DNA from: Acidobacteriaceae bacterium
GTDB lineage: Bacteria > Acidobacteriota > Terriglobia > Terriglobales > Acidobacteriaceae
DNA: 51,555 bases
Reading direction: 5' to 3'
Assembly: GCA_003132405.1 (NCBI GenBank)
Contig: PKXQ01000067.1
Span: 1-51,555, forward strand
Below, one piece after another: positions 9,036-18,921 of the stretch. The notes under the pieces were generated by a model that was not told the DNA's origin, made no database searches, and saw nothing but the letters and a program-made list of their open reading frames with translations. Position 1 is the first letter of the stretch. Each line of letters opens with the position of its first letter. Made by a program: the position numbers and the translations under genes.

Positions 9036-9746
9036 CTACTCAAACTCAACCTTCTCAAAGCCCAACCCCTGCAACAGGCTCGTGATCGTCGAAGTCGCAT
9101 TCTGCTGCGCCGTCCGCAAAATACCATCGGCCAGAGCAGCCGCGTAGAGTTGCCGCTCCGCTTCCTGCCGCACCTGCGTTTCCAGATTCGGATCGGTAGG
9201 CACCAGCAGCCCCGTTTGCCGCGAATAGACGCGCGTCTTCTCGCTGTCGATCCGTGTGCTGAAAACCTGCGCGGCCGGCAGATGCAAGCGAACCTCTTTG
9301 CCATTCACCTTAACGTCGCCAGCCTTCAGACTCGAGAAATCAATCCCCGCCACCACCTCGCCATGCACCATCATCAACAGTCGATCGCCCGCCAGAAAAT
9401 CCGGCAAAATCGAATTCTCCTTCGCGCCGGTCACGATCTTGTCCATTGTGTAAACAACTGTCTCCAGCCGCTGCAACCGCTGAATCCGATCGACCACCGT
9501 AGGCTGGCTGACGTCGATGCTAAGCGTCCTGCCCGTAACCGCCGACCACATACGGCTCAATGCCGCGCGCCCAGAGCTGTGCGACACCATCGTCCAACCA
9601 ACGACCCCGATAGCTAGCACTCCGAAGCAGAGCCCAACGACCAATCCGATAACCAGCGCGAACCGACTCGCCGCGGATGATCGAGGAGAAGATCGAGCGG
9701 ACTCATCAGAAGACTGAGGCGGCCGAGCATCAAGATCGGGATGCAT
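9036..9746 (-). CDS. DUF4230 family membrane-anchored protein
   Basis: A 236-aa protein. After a Ser/Arg-rich cytoplasmic N-terminus, one transmembrane segment (about residues 27-52, FALVIGLVVGLCFGVLAIGV) anchors an outside domain. That domain carries the DUF4230 pattern: IQRLQRLETVVYTMDKIVTG, then GEVVAGIDFSSL, GKEVRLHLPAAQVFS and VRQEAERQL. The family is widespread and uncharacterised; the fold suggests an envelope protein related to SPFH or lipid-binding modules, which is only inference. Start at 9746 (MHPDLDARP) is plausible but later starts before the membrane segment cannot be excluded. It precedes the small zinc-ribbon gene on the same strand with a 44-nt gap. Confidence 0.8.
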   Translation of the reverse strand: MHPDLDARPPQSSDESARSSPRSSAASRFALVIGLVVGLCFGVLAIGVVGWTMVSHSSGRAALSRMWSAVTGRTLSIDVSQPTVVDRIQRLQRLETVVYTMDKIVTGAKENSILPDFLAGDRLLMMVHGEVVAGIDFSSLKAGDVKVNGKEVRLHLPAAQVFSTRIDSEKTRVYSRQTGLLVPTDPNLETQVRQEAERQLYAAALADGILRTAQQNATSTITSLLQGLGFEKVEFE

Positions 9747-9868
9747 TTCGCAAGGTTATCACCAGAAGAGTCAACAAAAACTCGGAAGAATACTGAATGC
9801 GAAGCCAGCCCGCGACAGAAATATCGCCAAGTGACCTCTCACCTGACACCTGTAACCTGCTGGTCTCC

Positions 9869-12472
9869 CTACCTCAACCCGTTAACCACATACGCCTCCG
9901 ACAGCGTCCGCACATAAAGATACGCATACCCATTTCCATCGCTCGATAGATGAGGAGCGACAACCTGAGCGCCCTCCGCGCCCGCTGCATCGCCAAAGGT
10001 TCGCCAGGGTTCCATTTTCCCAGTCTGTATATCCGCCCGGAACACTTGCACCGATTTCGCGTCTCTTTTTACTGGCGCCACATAAACGGACTTTCCGTCC
10101 GAGGTCCATCCAATGATCGCGTCCTTCGCCTCCAGCCCCGGGATCGCGCGAAAGCCGCCTCCTTCCAGCGGCCAAATTCCCCTTTTCCGATCCGGTCCGA
10201 GCACCGCAATATACTTGTCATCCGGCGAGAGTCGCGTCCCCACAATCCCTTCCGGAGTAATCGGCTTCGAATCTCCGCTACTTATATCGACCAAATAATC
10301 GCGCCCGCCATGCCCCGCTTCAATTCCCGACGCCAGCAATCGCTTGCCATCCGAGAAAAAACGGGCGCCGGTATAAGTTACGGCGTCATGGGTAAGCTGC
10401 CGCGATTCACCCGTTCCCGTCGGCACCAGATTCAGCGACCCGCCCTTCGACGGCCTCGTGATCGCCCATTTCCCATCCGGAGAAATGGCCATCGCTACGC
10501 CCTCGCCGATGGCTGCCGGTGGCGAGCCATCGGTGTTGCGTAGATACACCGTGTAGTTCGCGCCGCCGCCGTCGCCTTCTTCTTCGAACAGAATCTTCCG
10601 CCCATCCCGGGTGATGTCGCGCAGCTCCGACCATCCAAACCATCCGAGTTCGTGCTCCTCTTTGCCGCCCGGTTCCATGCCGCGGATCGACAACCGCTCA
10701 TGGTTCGCCACCACCAGCACCGTGCCATTGCGCGAGTCTTCCAGCCACATGCCTCCCGGCACGTTGGTGATCGCTCGCAGCTTGCCCGAAAGTGTGACGG
10801 CGCGCGGATTCGATGCGCTCCCCGTGTTGGTCGACGTGAACCAGATCTCATCTCCCGCCGGCGACCACACAATTCCTTGCAGTGAGGTCCAGCCGGAAGA
10901 CAATTTTTTCTCTTGTCCTTTGCCGTCCGCGCTAATCACCGCCAGCGAACCTTCATCGTCCCCATCCGGATTTTCATGGTCGGCAAACGCGATCCACTTC
11001 CCATCCGGAGAAATCTTCGGATGACTCATCCAATTAATCCCGTCGATCAGCACCTTGCCAATCGGATACTCCAGCCGCCAGTGATTATTTTCCGGAATAT
11101 AACGAGTGATCGCCATGCCATCGCCGCTCGCGGCAAAGTCCGCGTCCCCGACATTGTCCAGCACTTCGCGCGGCGTTCCTCCGCTCAGCGGCACTCGAGC
11201 CAGCGTCCCGCTGCGCGCGTACCCGCCATGAAACGCCGTGTTGAGGCGAATCGCCAGCTCTCCACCCTTGGAGATTGACAGCAACTCCGCATCCTTGATC
11301 CCCAACTCCCGCGCCCCCGGATCATTCGTACGCGACATATAAAGCTGATTTTCACCGCCATCCCAGATTGCGCTGTACACCATGCTGCCATCCGGAGTGA
11401 ACCGCGCATTCCCAATCGATCCCGTGCGAAACGTGATCTGCTGATACTCCGGCTGCGCGGCGCGCGCCCCAGCCTTGCCCGTCCACCAACCTAGCCCATA
11501 CACCGCCCCCGCGATGATCAGCCCCGCCGCAATCGCAATCGGAAGCCTTCGGCTAGGCTGAATTCTCTGCAACCCGCTCCCCGCGCTCCCCGCCGCAACC
11601 CGCGCCGAACTCCCCGAAAGCCCCGACAGATGCTCCAGATCAAACGCAATATCGCTAGCCGAATGAAACCGCGACTCCGGATTCTTCTCCAGGCAATGCT
11701 GCACAATCCGCTCCAGCGCCGGAGAAACATTCCGATTCGTTTCGCTCAACTCCGGAGGATCTTCCTTCAAAATCGAGCTCATCGTATCCGCCGGCGTCGC
11801 CCCATGAAACGCCCGCTTCCCCGAAAGCATCTCGTAGAGAATCGCCCCAAAGCCAAATATGTCCGACCGCGGATCAAGCGTCAGCCCGCGCACCTGCTCC
11901 GGCGACATATACCCCGCCGTCCCCATCACCATCCCCGCTTCGGTCGCGCCGTGCGTTACCGTCGCCATCGAAGGGTTCGATCCCGGATCGACCTGGGTAA
12001 GTTTCGCCAGGCCAAAATCCAGAATCTTCAGCCGCCCATCCTTAGTAAGAAATAAATTTTCTGGCTTCAGATCACGATGAATAATCCCTTTCTCATGCGC
12101 CGCCGCCAGCCCCTGCGCAATCTGCATCGCATAATCCAGAGCCTTGCGCGTAGCGATCGATCCGCTGCGCAGCCGATCGCGCAGGGTCTCGCCCTCGAGC
12201 AACTCCGAGACGACATAAGGCGAGCCATCGCTCGTCCCAATATCAAACACCGCCAAAATGTTCGGATGATTCAGAGCCGCCGTAGCCAGCGCCTCTTGCT
12301 CAAAGCGCCGCATGCGGTCGGCATCCAGAGAAAGCGCCTGCGGCAAAACCTTGATCGCCACCTCGCGCCGAAGGCGAGAATCGCGGGCGCGATAAACTTC
12401 GCCCATCCCGCCAGCGCCTAATAAAGAAACGATTTCATACGGCCCAAGCTTAGTGCCAGAGGTCAGGTTCAT
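9869..12472 (-). CDS. Transmembrane Ser/Thr protein kinase with WD40/TolB-like propeller
   Basis: An 867-aa receptor-type kinase. The N-terminal PknB-like kinase domain (about residues 10-270) has the glycine loop GAGGMGEV (19-26), the ATP-binding Lys in AIKV (41), the catalytic HRDLKPEN (132-139) and LDFGLAK (151-157). All catalytic residues look intact, so it should be active. A single membrane span (about 305-330, [20 protein letters not shown]) leads to an extracytoplasmic PD40/TolB-like beta-propeller with repeated SPDGKWI-type blocks. This architecture is greatly expanded in Acidobacteriota and is presumed to sense an envelope or ligand signal. No cognate substrate is adjacent. A pseudogene fragment of the same kind lies at 0.66-1.1 kb. 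Confidence 0.93.
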   Translation of the reverse strand: MNLTSGTKLGPYEIVSLLGAGGMGEVYRARDSRLRREVAIKVLPQALSLDADRMRRFEQEALATAALNHPNILAVFDIGTSDGSPYVVSELLEGETLRDRLRSGSIATRKALDYAMQIAQGLAAAHEKGIIHRDLKPENLFLTKDGRLKILDFGLAKLTQVDPGSNPSMATVTHGATEAGMVMGTAGYMSPEQVRGLTLDPRSDIFGFGAILYEMLSGKRAFHGATPADTMSSILKEDPPELSETNRNVSPALERIVQHCLEKNPESRFHSASDIAFDLEHLSGLSGSSARVAAGSAGSGLQRIQPSRRLPIAIAAGLIIAGAVYGLGWWTGKAGARAAQPEYQQITFRTGSIGNARFTPDGSMVYSAIWDGGENQLYMSRTNDPGARELGIKDAELLSISKGGELAIRLNTAFHGGYARSGTLARVPLSGGTPREVLDNVGDADFAASGDGMAITRYIPENNHWRLEYPIGKVLIDGINWMSHPKISPDGKWIAFADHENPDGDDEGSLAVISADGKGQEKKLSSGWTSLQGIVWSPAGDEIWFTSTNTGSASNPRAVTLSGKLRAITNVPGGMWLEDSRNGTVLVVANHERLSIRGMEPGGKEEHELGWFGWSELRDITRDGRKILFEEEGDGGGANYTVYLRNTDGSPPAAIGEGVAMAISPDGKWAITRPSKGGSLNLVPTGTGESRQLTHDAVTYTGARFFSDGKRLLASGIEAGHGGRDYLVDISSGDSKPITPEGIVGTRLSPDDKYIAVLGPDRKRGIWPLEGGGFRAIPGLEAKDAIIGWTSDGKSVYVAPVKRDAKSVQVFRADIQTGKMEPWRTFGDAAGAEGAQVVAPHLSSDGNGYAYLYVRTLSEAYVVNGLR

Positions 12473-12673
12473 CAGTGGCCGGAATTATAACGTATGAAGC
12501 GCGGCTATCGGGGGTAGCCGGTCAGTTTGAATTTGTCGCCAGTGCCGATCCTTCCCGTTTCGCCGGTTCAGCGTCTCCAGGCTCGCTTCACATTTTTGAA
12601 GTGGGGAAGCCGCAGCTAATCGTGGACGCTTGGCGGGCCAGCACCGTGCAACGGGCGAGAGGACTTCGTGGTG

Positions 12674-13903
12674 TCACTGGGGCTGAGTCGTCGCTGGATA
12701 AATTTTTATCCAATGAGTGCGTACCTGGGGCCTGGCCTTCTTACCGTTCCAGTCAAAAACGATAAGATTCGTCTCCTGCCTCGGCATATGGCAATCAATA
12801 CAGTTGCTTGCGGCCTGGTGGTCCAGCTTTGGGAACATAGCGGTTTCAGGTTTGTGGCAACTCAAACAGCGCTGCGAAAACACTGACAGATCGTGCTGGT
12901 CGGTGTGAACGTCGTGGCAAGTCAGACATGTCATTGCCGATGACTGGAAGCAACGGCTTTTTTCCAGCAACTCGACTTGGCTGCCGTGCACGTCAACCTT
13001 CGCATTCGGATCTGGCTCCGGCAGTTTAAGGTATTTGTCGATCGGTTCGCCTGGACGATAGGAGAAAGCTCCAGCAAGCGCAACTCCGTGGCCTGCATGG
13101 CACCAGGAGCAAAGGTCGATCTGTCTGTCGCGAGAGAATTTTGCGGGATTCAGTATGGCTGAGTCGGGAGATCCCGAGACCTTGGAACTTTCACGCAGCA
13201 CGTGTTCGCGTCCCGGCCCGTGACATTTTTCACATGTGATGCCCACTACGAAACCAGCCTTACCATACCGATTCTGCGGGGGTGGAAGCGACTGGAAGTA
13301 GGTGGCATGACACTCCAGACAACGTGGAATTATAGGGCGATCGAAATTCGCGATGCCATCGCGGAACCCCGGGCTGTTCACCCACCCAAGTTCAGTCCAG
13401 TAGGAAACGGGTAGTTGAAACAGTTGATCGCCTTTCCAGAACAAGTATGTTTGTCCCTTCCTTCCGGACCCTACTACCAGACCAAACCGCTCGGTGCGCT
13501 CTGTGATGTACGGAGCTATACCCTGCACTGCGGTCTGGAAAAAACCATCTTCCCTCTTATCCATCCGAAAAGATAACTCGGGGTTGGAAGTCTTCAGCAC
13601 ATTCCTGTCGGGAGTGAACTTGCCGAGGATAGAGTCTTTATCAGGTAGTTTGGACGTGAGGTAATGATCCGTTTGGTGAAAGGTTTCGACCTTTTCTCGA
13701 TGGCACACACCGCATGCCTCGTCTCCGGCATAGCTATCGGCATAGTTGCCGGGCGTCGGCGCGGGCTTATTTGCCTTAGGGGCTGTGACTACGGCCGGTG
13801 CTGGGCTTAACGGTGCTTGCTGTGACTGACCGTTGCTTTGACCAAAGACATTCAGCACTCCCAGTAGCCCCAAAATCACGCCCATTATAGAGGTAGCGTT
13901 CAT
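12674..13903 (-). CDS. Secreted heptaheme c-type cytochrome
   Basis: A 409-aa exported protein with seven CxxCH haem-binding motifs in order: CGVCH, CLECH, CEKCH, CSWCH, CLTCH, CLSCH and CIDCH. This resembles cytochrome c554-type multihaem proteins that move electrons in the periplasm or act on small N or S substrates. The start at 13903 (MNATSIMGVILGLLGVLNVFG) gives a clean Sec signal peptide; an upstream ATG at 13972 would put 23 hydrophilic residues before it. A Pro/Ala-rich linker follows the signal. No quinol oxidase, NrfA or TPR partner is adjacent, so the redox partner is unknown. Distal haem ligands cannot be assigned reliably by eye. Confidence 0.88.
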   Translation of the reverse strand: MNATSIMGVILGLLGVLNVFGQSNGQSQQAPLSPAPAVVTAPKANKPAPTPGNYADSYAGDEACGVCHREKVETFHQTDHYLTSKLPDKDSILGKFTPDRNVLKTSNPELSFRMDKREDGFFQTAVQGIAPYITERTERFGLVVGSGRKGQTYLFWKGDQLFQLPVSYWTELGWVNSPGFRDGIANFDRPIIPRCLECHATYFQSLPPPQNRYGKAGFVVGITCEKCHGPGREHVLRESSKVSGSPDSAILNPAKFSRDRQIDLCSWCHAGHGVALAGAFSYRPGEPIDKYLKLPEPDPNAKVDVHGSQVELLEKSRCFQSSAMTCLTCHDVHTDQHDLSVFSQRCLSCHKPETAMFPKLDHQAASNCIDCHMPRQETNLIVFDWNGKKARPQVRTHWIKIYPATTQPQ

Positions 13904-14037
13904 TCCCGCTCTGCAGACCAGTACTCTTCCGTACTGATCTGTGCCATTACTTCCGTCTCTGCGTCGGGACATGCACCGTCAGGTTTATCGGATAACTGAC
14001 GTAAACCGCCGTCAGAGCTCATCTGCCCGAACGGCGA

Positions 14038-14487
14038 CTACGTATCGTACTCGCCGCTGTCCCACGGTTCATGGAGAGCCATGTAGTTCCCCGGTTGCAG
14101 TTCAACCCACCACCCATCGCTCTTCTCTTCGGGAGCACGCGGCACGAGACCAAACGTCGTGCCAAACCGCTCGATCGCAAAAGGCTGCACCACTATGCGG
14201 CCATAATCGATTGGCCCCAACTCCGACATTCTTTGTTCAAGAAGTCGACGGACCTGTTCCCGGTCCAACTCAGAACGAGGACCGAGATCGTCAATCCGTG
14301 CGTCAACGAGTTTACCCTTCGGGTCGAAGATATAAACCGCAATGAACTCCCGGCCCATCTCATCGCCCGAAGCAGGCACAAATGGCGTGGTGACGAAGAC
14401 CTGCAAACCATCCTTGATGCGGCCGACACGGCTGGCGTAGTGTTCATCGTGGTCAATGGCAATCAGAACTGGAGGCTGGGCTGGCAT
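14038..14487 (-). CDS. Hypothetical protein
   Basis: A 149-aa soluble protein with no signal peptide or membrane segment. It has ordinary coding composition and a continuous frame with mixed beta and helical segments, including VGRIKDGLQVFV, EFIAVYIFDPKGKLVDARI and a C-terminal WWVELQPGNYMALHEPW. I do not recognise the family. It lies upstream of the cytochrome gene on the same strand with a 134-nt gap, and its ATG at 14487 has no obvious strong ribosome-binding site. Confidence 0.6.
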   Translation of the reverse strand: MPAQPPVLIAIDHDEHYASRVGRIKDGLQVFVTTPFVPASGDEMGREFIAVYIFDPKGKLVDARIDDLGPRSELDREQVRRLLEQRMSELGPIDYGRIVVQPFAIERFGTTFGLVPRAPEEKSDGWWVELQPGNYMALHEPWDSGEYDT

Positions 14488-14631
14488 CAGGCACGCTGGA
14501 TTATCTTAGATCATCAGACTGAACAAAATTGAAACGCTTTCCAATTCAGTACATCAAACGACTTACTCACATTACCGCACCTGAATCTCACGACGACACG
14601 AAACAACCGATCAAGCAATGGGAGAAAATTA

Positions 14632-15374
14632 ATGTCAACAAAACTGGAAGGGAAGACTGCACTCATTACCGGTGGCTCGCGCGGCATCGGAGCCGGCATC
14701 GCCAAGCGCCTGGCCGCCGACGGAGCGAACGGGGCCATCACCTACACGAAGGGTGCCGACGCCGCGGCGAAGGTCGTCAAAGAAATTGAACGCTCCGGCC
14801 GCAAGGCCATCGCAATTCAAGCCGACGCCACCGATGCCGCCGCCGTCCAGGCCGCGGTCGAAAAGACCGTCGCCACTTTGGGCAGCCTCGACATCCTCGT
14901 GAATAATGCCGGCACAGCCGTTCCCAAAAAATTCGAAGACGCGACGCTCGAAGAATTAGACAGCCTGATCGACCTCAACATTCGCGGCTCTTCATCGCGA
15001 CCCACGCCGCCCTCAAACAAATGAAGAACGGCGGCCGCATCATTATGATCGGTTCCTGCGTAGGCGAACGCTGCATGACTCCCGGCCTCGTCCCCTACTC
15101 CGCCACCAAAGGAGCCGTCAAGATGTTCGCGCAGGGCTTGTCCAGAGAGGTCGGAAGCCGCGGCATTACCGTCAACAACATCCAACCTGGCCCGATCGAC
15201 ACCGATCTGAATCCTGCCTCCGGCGAGTGGGCCACACCCCAGAAGGCCGCGACCGCGCTCGGCCGCTACGGATCGGTCGACGAAGTCGCCGCCCTGGTCG
15301 CATTCGTAGCCAGCCCAGAGGCCGCCTACATCACTGGCGCGAATCTGACCGTAGACGGTGGCACCAACGCGTAA
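14632..15374 (+). pseudogene. SDR-family oxidoreductase, split by a -1 frameshift
   Basis: The two halves make one complete short-chain dehydrogenase of about 247 residues. The first frame (from 14632) has the cofactor motif TGGSRGIGAGIA and LVNNAGT. It then leaves the family sequence after LIDLNIRG near 14987 and stops at 15024. The second frame carries on with FIATHAALKQMKNGG, the catalytic Ser (IMIGS), the YSATKGA active-site Tyr/Lys, NNIQPGPIDTD and the C-terminal GANLTVDGG. Adding one base near 14987-14990 restores an unbroken frame, so the cause is a one-base deletion, real or from sequencing. All catalytic residues are otherwise present, which suggests a recent lesion or an assembly error. 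The substrate is unknown. It begins 145 nt after the divergent hypothetical gene. Confidence 0.8.
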
Positions 15375-15489
15375 TTCGACGCAGACAACGTGTCGCCGAC
15401 TGACAGAGACGGGCACTCGGCGGCGACGTGCGCGATGAACCCACGGTGGAGGCGTAATAGACACTGTGCCCGGGTGGGTGTCCGCCTCG

Positions 15490-16218
15490 CTAATTTCCCT
15501 TCTTAGTGAAGATCAGAAAATAATCCATACCGTCCGCTTTCACGAAATCCTGCGAGTCACGCAGTTCATATCCGGCCTGGCCGGCTTCGCGAACCACCAC
15601 GTCTTTACTCACGCCGTGATTTTCCCCATTGCCGTTGCGATCAATGATGCCAACCCTGGCTCCTGGTTTAAGCGATGAGCGAAGGTTCCTGAGCAGCACC
15701 ACCGGATGCGCTATCTCGTGATAGGTCTTGAGCAGCAGCGCGGCGTCGATGCTGTCGGCCGATAGCTGCGGATCGTCAGGCTTGCTAAGGATCGTCTTTA
15801 TGTTATGGAGTCCTTCTTTTTTCGCGCGGTGGTCAATGTATTGAATTGCCTCCGGATTGATGTCCACCGCATAAACCGTGCCCGAATCCGTGACGCGCCG
15901 CGCCGCGCGCACCGTGAACCAGCCCGATCCCGCGCCGATGTCGGCAACATTTTTGCCCGGCTGAATGCCAAGCATATTCATGACGCGGTTGATCTGCAGC
16001 CGCTCATCGCGTCCTGGAGAATCGAAAATGGAGAGATCGCCAGTGTAAGGAGTACTAGTCTTGCGTTGCGTCGACGGCGCTGCGGAACCGTCCTGGGCAC
16101 GAACCCGAGCGGGTCCCCACAGCCCTGCGACCAAAAGCCCCGCCAACAAAAGCCGCGCCGATAATACTGAGATCGGCTCGATCCATCCGAGGACTCGGCC
16201 AAAAGATCTCCAATTCAT
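15490..16218 (-). CDS. Exported or membrane-anchored class I SAM-dependent methyltransferase
   Basis: A 242-aa protein with an N-terminal hydrophobic segment (about residues 19-40, SARLLLAGLLVAGLWG) ending near VRAQ, so it looks secreted or anchored. It then has a class I methyltransferase core: motif I VADIGAGSGWFTV, motif II-like TVYAVDINPEAI and ALLLKTYHEIAHP. Exported Rossmann methyltransferases of this type are frequent in Acidobacteria and Planctomycetes; how SAM would be available outside the cytoplasm is unclear. The ATG at 16218 is preferred because GGGGAA lies just upstream and the next start (16359) adds an Arg-rich tail. It is downstream of the sigma-factor operon on the same strand (161-nt gap). 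The target is unknown. Confidence 0.8.
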   Translation of the reverse strand: MNWRSFGRVLGWIEPISVLSARLLLAGLLVAGLWGPARVRAQDGSAAPSTQRKTSTPYTGDLSIFDSPGRDERLQINRVMNMLGIQPGKNVADIGAGSGWFTVRAARRVTDSGTVYAVDINPEAIQYIDHRAKKEGLHNIKTILSKPDDPQLSADSIDAALLLKTYHEIAHPVVLLRNLRSSLKPGARVGIIDRNGNGENHGVSKDVVVREAGQAGYELRDSQDFVKADGMDYFLIFTKKGN

Positions 16219-16379
16219 TATTTCCCCAAGTGCACGCGCCGAACCATGCGCCAAACCCATGCCGCCAAATAAGTTTACGCGAGAGCCGCGACGGCGCCGT
16301 GCCCGCGGTCGAATTGCGAAGGCAGAGATGTCGACGGGAGGCACTGGCCTTCCTGTCACCCGTCACCCGCGCCCTGCTC

Positions 16380-17876
16380 TCAGTTCTCGCTCTCCACCGG
16401 AGGCGCTTTAGGCGCGGGCAGGGCCTTCAAGGGCTTTCCCGGGTTGGGTGGCGTGAATGGTGCAACCGGCCCGGCCGTGGCTCCGGTCGCCTTGCGAATT
16501 TCAATCGCTCCATGATCGCAATTCACCGCGAGCCGCGGCCCATTTGTCCCAATCGATCCGCTGGCGCTCGCCCCCCGCTCTTGGCTCTCGACTTTGATCT
16601 CGCTGAAGTCGCTCTCGATCTCGCCATCCTTCGTCCGCGCCTCCACCTTGATCGCCGTATTCGGAGGAATCGAAACCTGCACATCTCCCTTGCGATTATC
16701 GATCTGTATATTCCCCGGCTTGCGCACCGCGACGTCGACCGATCCGTTAGAGTCCTCAAGCCTCAGATCGCCCGACAATCCCTCCAGCGCAATGTCTTTC
16801 GATCGTGTCGTCAGCCGCATCGGCCCAGTCAGCGTATCCGCCCGCAAGTCGCCCGAATCGAGATCCAGCCGACCATCGAGTCGCGCAAACTCCATCTCCG
16901 TTCGCGACGAGTGGAAAGTAATCGTCTTGCTGATCCGAACCAGCCGCAAACTCTCCTGAAACTCTCCATTCAAATGCAGCGTGCCGTCGACATCTTCCAG
17001 CGACACTTCATTCGCCTTGCCCTGAATCGTCACGTCGCCTTTGATGTGCTGCAGCCTCGCCGAACTTCCATCCAGATTCAGCGACACGCTCCCCGTCTGA
17101 TCGTTGACGTTTACCTCGCCCTTCCGGTGGTTGATCTCCAACGTGCCCGTTCTCCCCGCCACCGTGACATCGCCGCGTCCCGACGTGATCGCCAGCGACA
17201 TATTCGCCGGAACATAAATATCCATGTCCATGGTTACGCCCTTGTCGCCCGCGCCCTGCGTGTTGGCATTCAACACGATCATTTTGTCAGCCGTCGTCAC
17301 CATTAGATCGGTCTGCTTGTTATAGCGATCCGCCTCGTCCTGTTTTTCGGCGTGCACCTTCTTCCGCCACGCGATTCGAATCTTCTTTTCATCGGACACG
17401 TTTACCGTAACCGTCCCTCGATCATCGTTGATACGAAGGGTGTCTGCGCCCGCCGGAAACGGGCTGCTCGTTTCGCCGCTGTAGTTGAATGTCGATCCCC
17501 CGAAGATCTCATCCAGCCCTTCGTCATCGCCCAGTTGAATATGTTCACCGAGATTCTTCCAATTCACGCGCGATGCCTGCGTCGCAATCAGCCCGGCGCA
17601 AATCAGAAAGAACATCAGAAAAATTCCGCCCACTCCAATGCCCCGCGCCGGTTGCCCCGCACGCTTCGCCTGCTCATATTCCATCAGCTTGAGCAGGCCC
17701 CACAAAATCAGCAACGCTGGCCAGAAGCGCGCAAACAGCCTCCCGAGACTATGTATCTCGAGAATCCCCATCGTTCCCATCAGAAACAGCACGCCCATCA
17801 GAATCAGGACGACCGGTCCCGCAATCGAACGGTGTGGAGGCCGAGGAATTGGCGGCGGCATCACAGGGCTAGCCAC
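16380..17876 (-). CDS. Membrane protein with DUF4097-type beta-helical domain
   Basis: A 498-aa protein. The N-terminal part has about three to four membrane segments, including VVLILMGVLFLMGTMGIL and WPALLILWGLLKLM (DUF5668/LiaF-like), then GIFLMFFLICAGLIA. The rest is a repetitive beta-rich domain of the DUF4097 type, with short repeats such as GRGDVTVAGRTGTLEINHRK, GDVTIQG and GNIQIDNRKGDV. It ends in a Pro/Lys-rich tail. Proteins of this kind accompany envelope-stress regulators (LiaF, PspC neighbourhoods). It is the last gene of a four-gene cluster: its start overlaps the preceding gene by 8 nt. I infer a role in envelope sensing or feedback on the ECF sigma factor. Confidence 0.8.
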   Translation of the reverse strand: MASPVMPPPIPRPPHRSIAGPVVLILMGVLFLMGTMGILEIHSLGRLFARFWPALLILWGLLKLMEYEQAKRAGQPARGIGVGGIFLMFFLICAGLIATQASRVNWKNLGEHIQLGDDEGLDEIFGGSTFNYSGETSSPFPAGADTLRINDDRGTVTVNVSDEKKIRIAWRKKVHAEKQDEADRYNKQTDLMVTTADKMIVLNANTQGAGDKGVTMDMDIYVPANMSLAITSGRGDVTVAGRTGTLEINHRKGEVNVNDQTGSVSLNLDGSSARLQHIKGDVTIQGKANEVSLEDVDGTLHLNGEFQESLRLVRISKTITFHSSRTEMEFARLDGRLDLDSGDLRADTLTGPMRLTTRSKDIALEGLSGDLRLEDSNGSVDVAVRKPGNIQIDNRKGDVQVSIPPNTAIKVEARTKDGEIESDFSEIKVESQERGASASGSIGTNGPRLAVNCDHGAIEIRKATGATAGPVAPFTPPNPGKPLKALPAPKAPPVESEN

Positions 17877-18921
17877 GATTCACCTCCTCAGTCGGCGGAA
17901 CAGGTGGTGTCGGCGGTGTCGGCGGAATCGGAGGCGCCGGAGAGATCGGCCCTCCCGGGTGACTTGCGGAGGCTGCCGGGGCCCAAATGTGTCCCTCGGA
18001 CGATGCCGTCCCTTGGAATAGTTTGACGCCTCCGACAACCAGTAGAATGGCGCCAGCATAGCCGAAGATACCCACGTCGCGGAAGGCGTCCACCAGGCCT
18101 ACCACACCAACCGTGACGAGTATGGCCGGTCCCATAAGACACTGGGCTCGACAACGGTCGCAAGGGCAGCCTCTTCTGCCTCCAGTCCGCCCCCACCGAG
18201 CTGCGAATAACCACGCGCCGATCAGAATTGGAATCAGACCCCAGTAATGATGGAGGTTCAAATCAAGGCCAACCGTGTTCAACAGGAGGATGACGCCCAA
18301 CAAGATGAGCACTATCGCGCCCATCGGGAACTTATGGGTATCGATTTTTGTTCCGCTGCCAAATGTCGCCGCTAGGCCAAAAGGATCCGGTATCGGCTGC
18401 GCCATCTGGATTGCCTTTGCCGATCGCACCGAGTCAATAATTTGGTAGACGTAAAAGAAAAGCAGACTCAGGACGAAAATGGCAGTCATGCCATCGCTGT
18501 TCCGGTTGCCGCTAGCGACCGCCCCCGCAAAGAGTAAGGAGACGATCACCAGGTGCGCCAATCCCTTCGCATATTGCCCCGTATAGACCGCGCCCACCCC
18601 AAAGGGAAAAAATCCCGCCAGAATTCCAGCTACCGTAGGATTCGGCCCACTGCCGCTGCCAGCAGACAGAGGCGGAGGAATCGGGCGAGTCGCTCCCGGC
18701 GAAAATCCCGGCGCCACAAATCCCGCGCTACTCGCCGAAGCGCCAGCATAGCCTCCCGCTGACGCAGCGCCCGCCACCGGAGCTCCCTCCATCTTGGCTC
18801 CCAGGCAATCCTCGCAATAAATCACTCCCCGCACCGGACGCGTGCAATTCGCGCACAACGCCTTCCCGCATGTCCGGCAATACGCGATTGCCGGCGCATC
18901 CGCATGATTCGCGCAGTTCAT
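17869..18921 (-). CDS. B-box-type zinc finger membrane protein
   Basis: A 350-aa protein. The first 45 residues form a B-box-like zinc finger, with the ligand series CANH, YCRTCGKALC, NC and YCEDC. A Gly/Ala/Pro-rich linker follows, then several membrane segments (for example GLAHLVIVSLLFAGAVA, GAIVLILLGVILLLN and FGYAGAILLVVGGV). A Cys-rich loop GCPCDRCRAQC lies between two of them. It ends in a proline-rich tail (PPIPPTPPTPPVPP). The zinc finger plus DUF5668-like helices suggests a membrane scaffold. It overlaps the anti-sigma gene by 4 nt (ATGA) and the DUF4097 gene by 8 nt, so it is translationally coupled within the operon. Confidence 0.75.
   Translation of the reverse strand: MNCANHADAPAIAYCRTCGKALCANCTRPVRGVIYCEDCLGAKMEGAPVAGAASAGGYAGASASSAGFVAPGFSPGATRPIPPPLSAGSGSGPNPTVAGILAGFFPFGVGAVYTGQYAKGLAHLVIVSLLFAGAVASGNRNSDGMTAIFVLSLLFFYVYQIIDSVRSAKAIQMAQPIPDPFGLAATFGSGTKIDTHKFPMGAIVLILLGVILLLNTVGLDLNLHHYWGLIPILIGAWLFAARWGRTGGRRGCPCDRCRAQCLMGPAILVTVGVVGLVDAFRDVGIFGYAGAILLVVGGVKLFQGTASSEGHIWAPAASASHPGGPISPAPPIPPTPPTPPVPPTEEVNRG

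Noticed and set aside
16230..17306. A plus-strand frame of 358 codons opposite the DUF4097 gene
   Set aside because: Arg/His-rich composition and no motifs; explained as the antisense of the beta-rich repeats.
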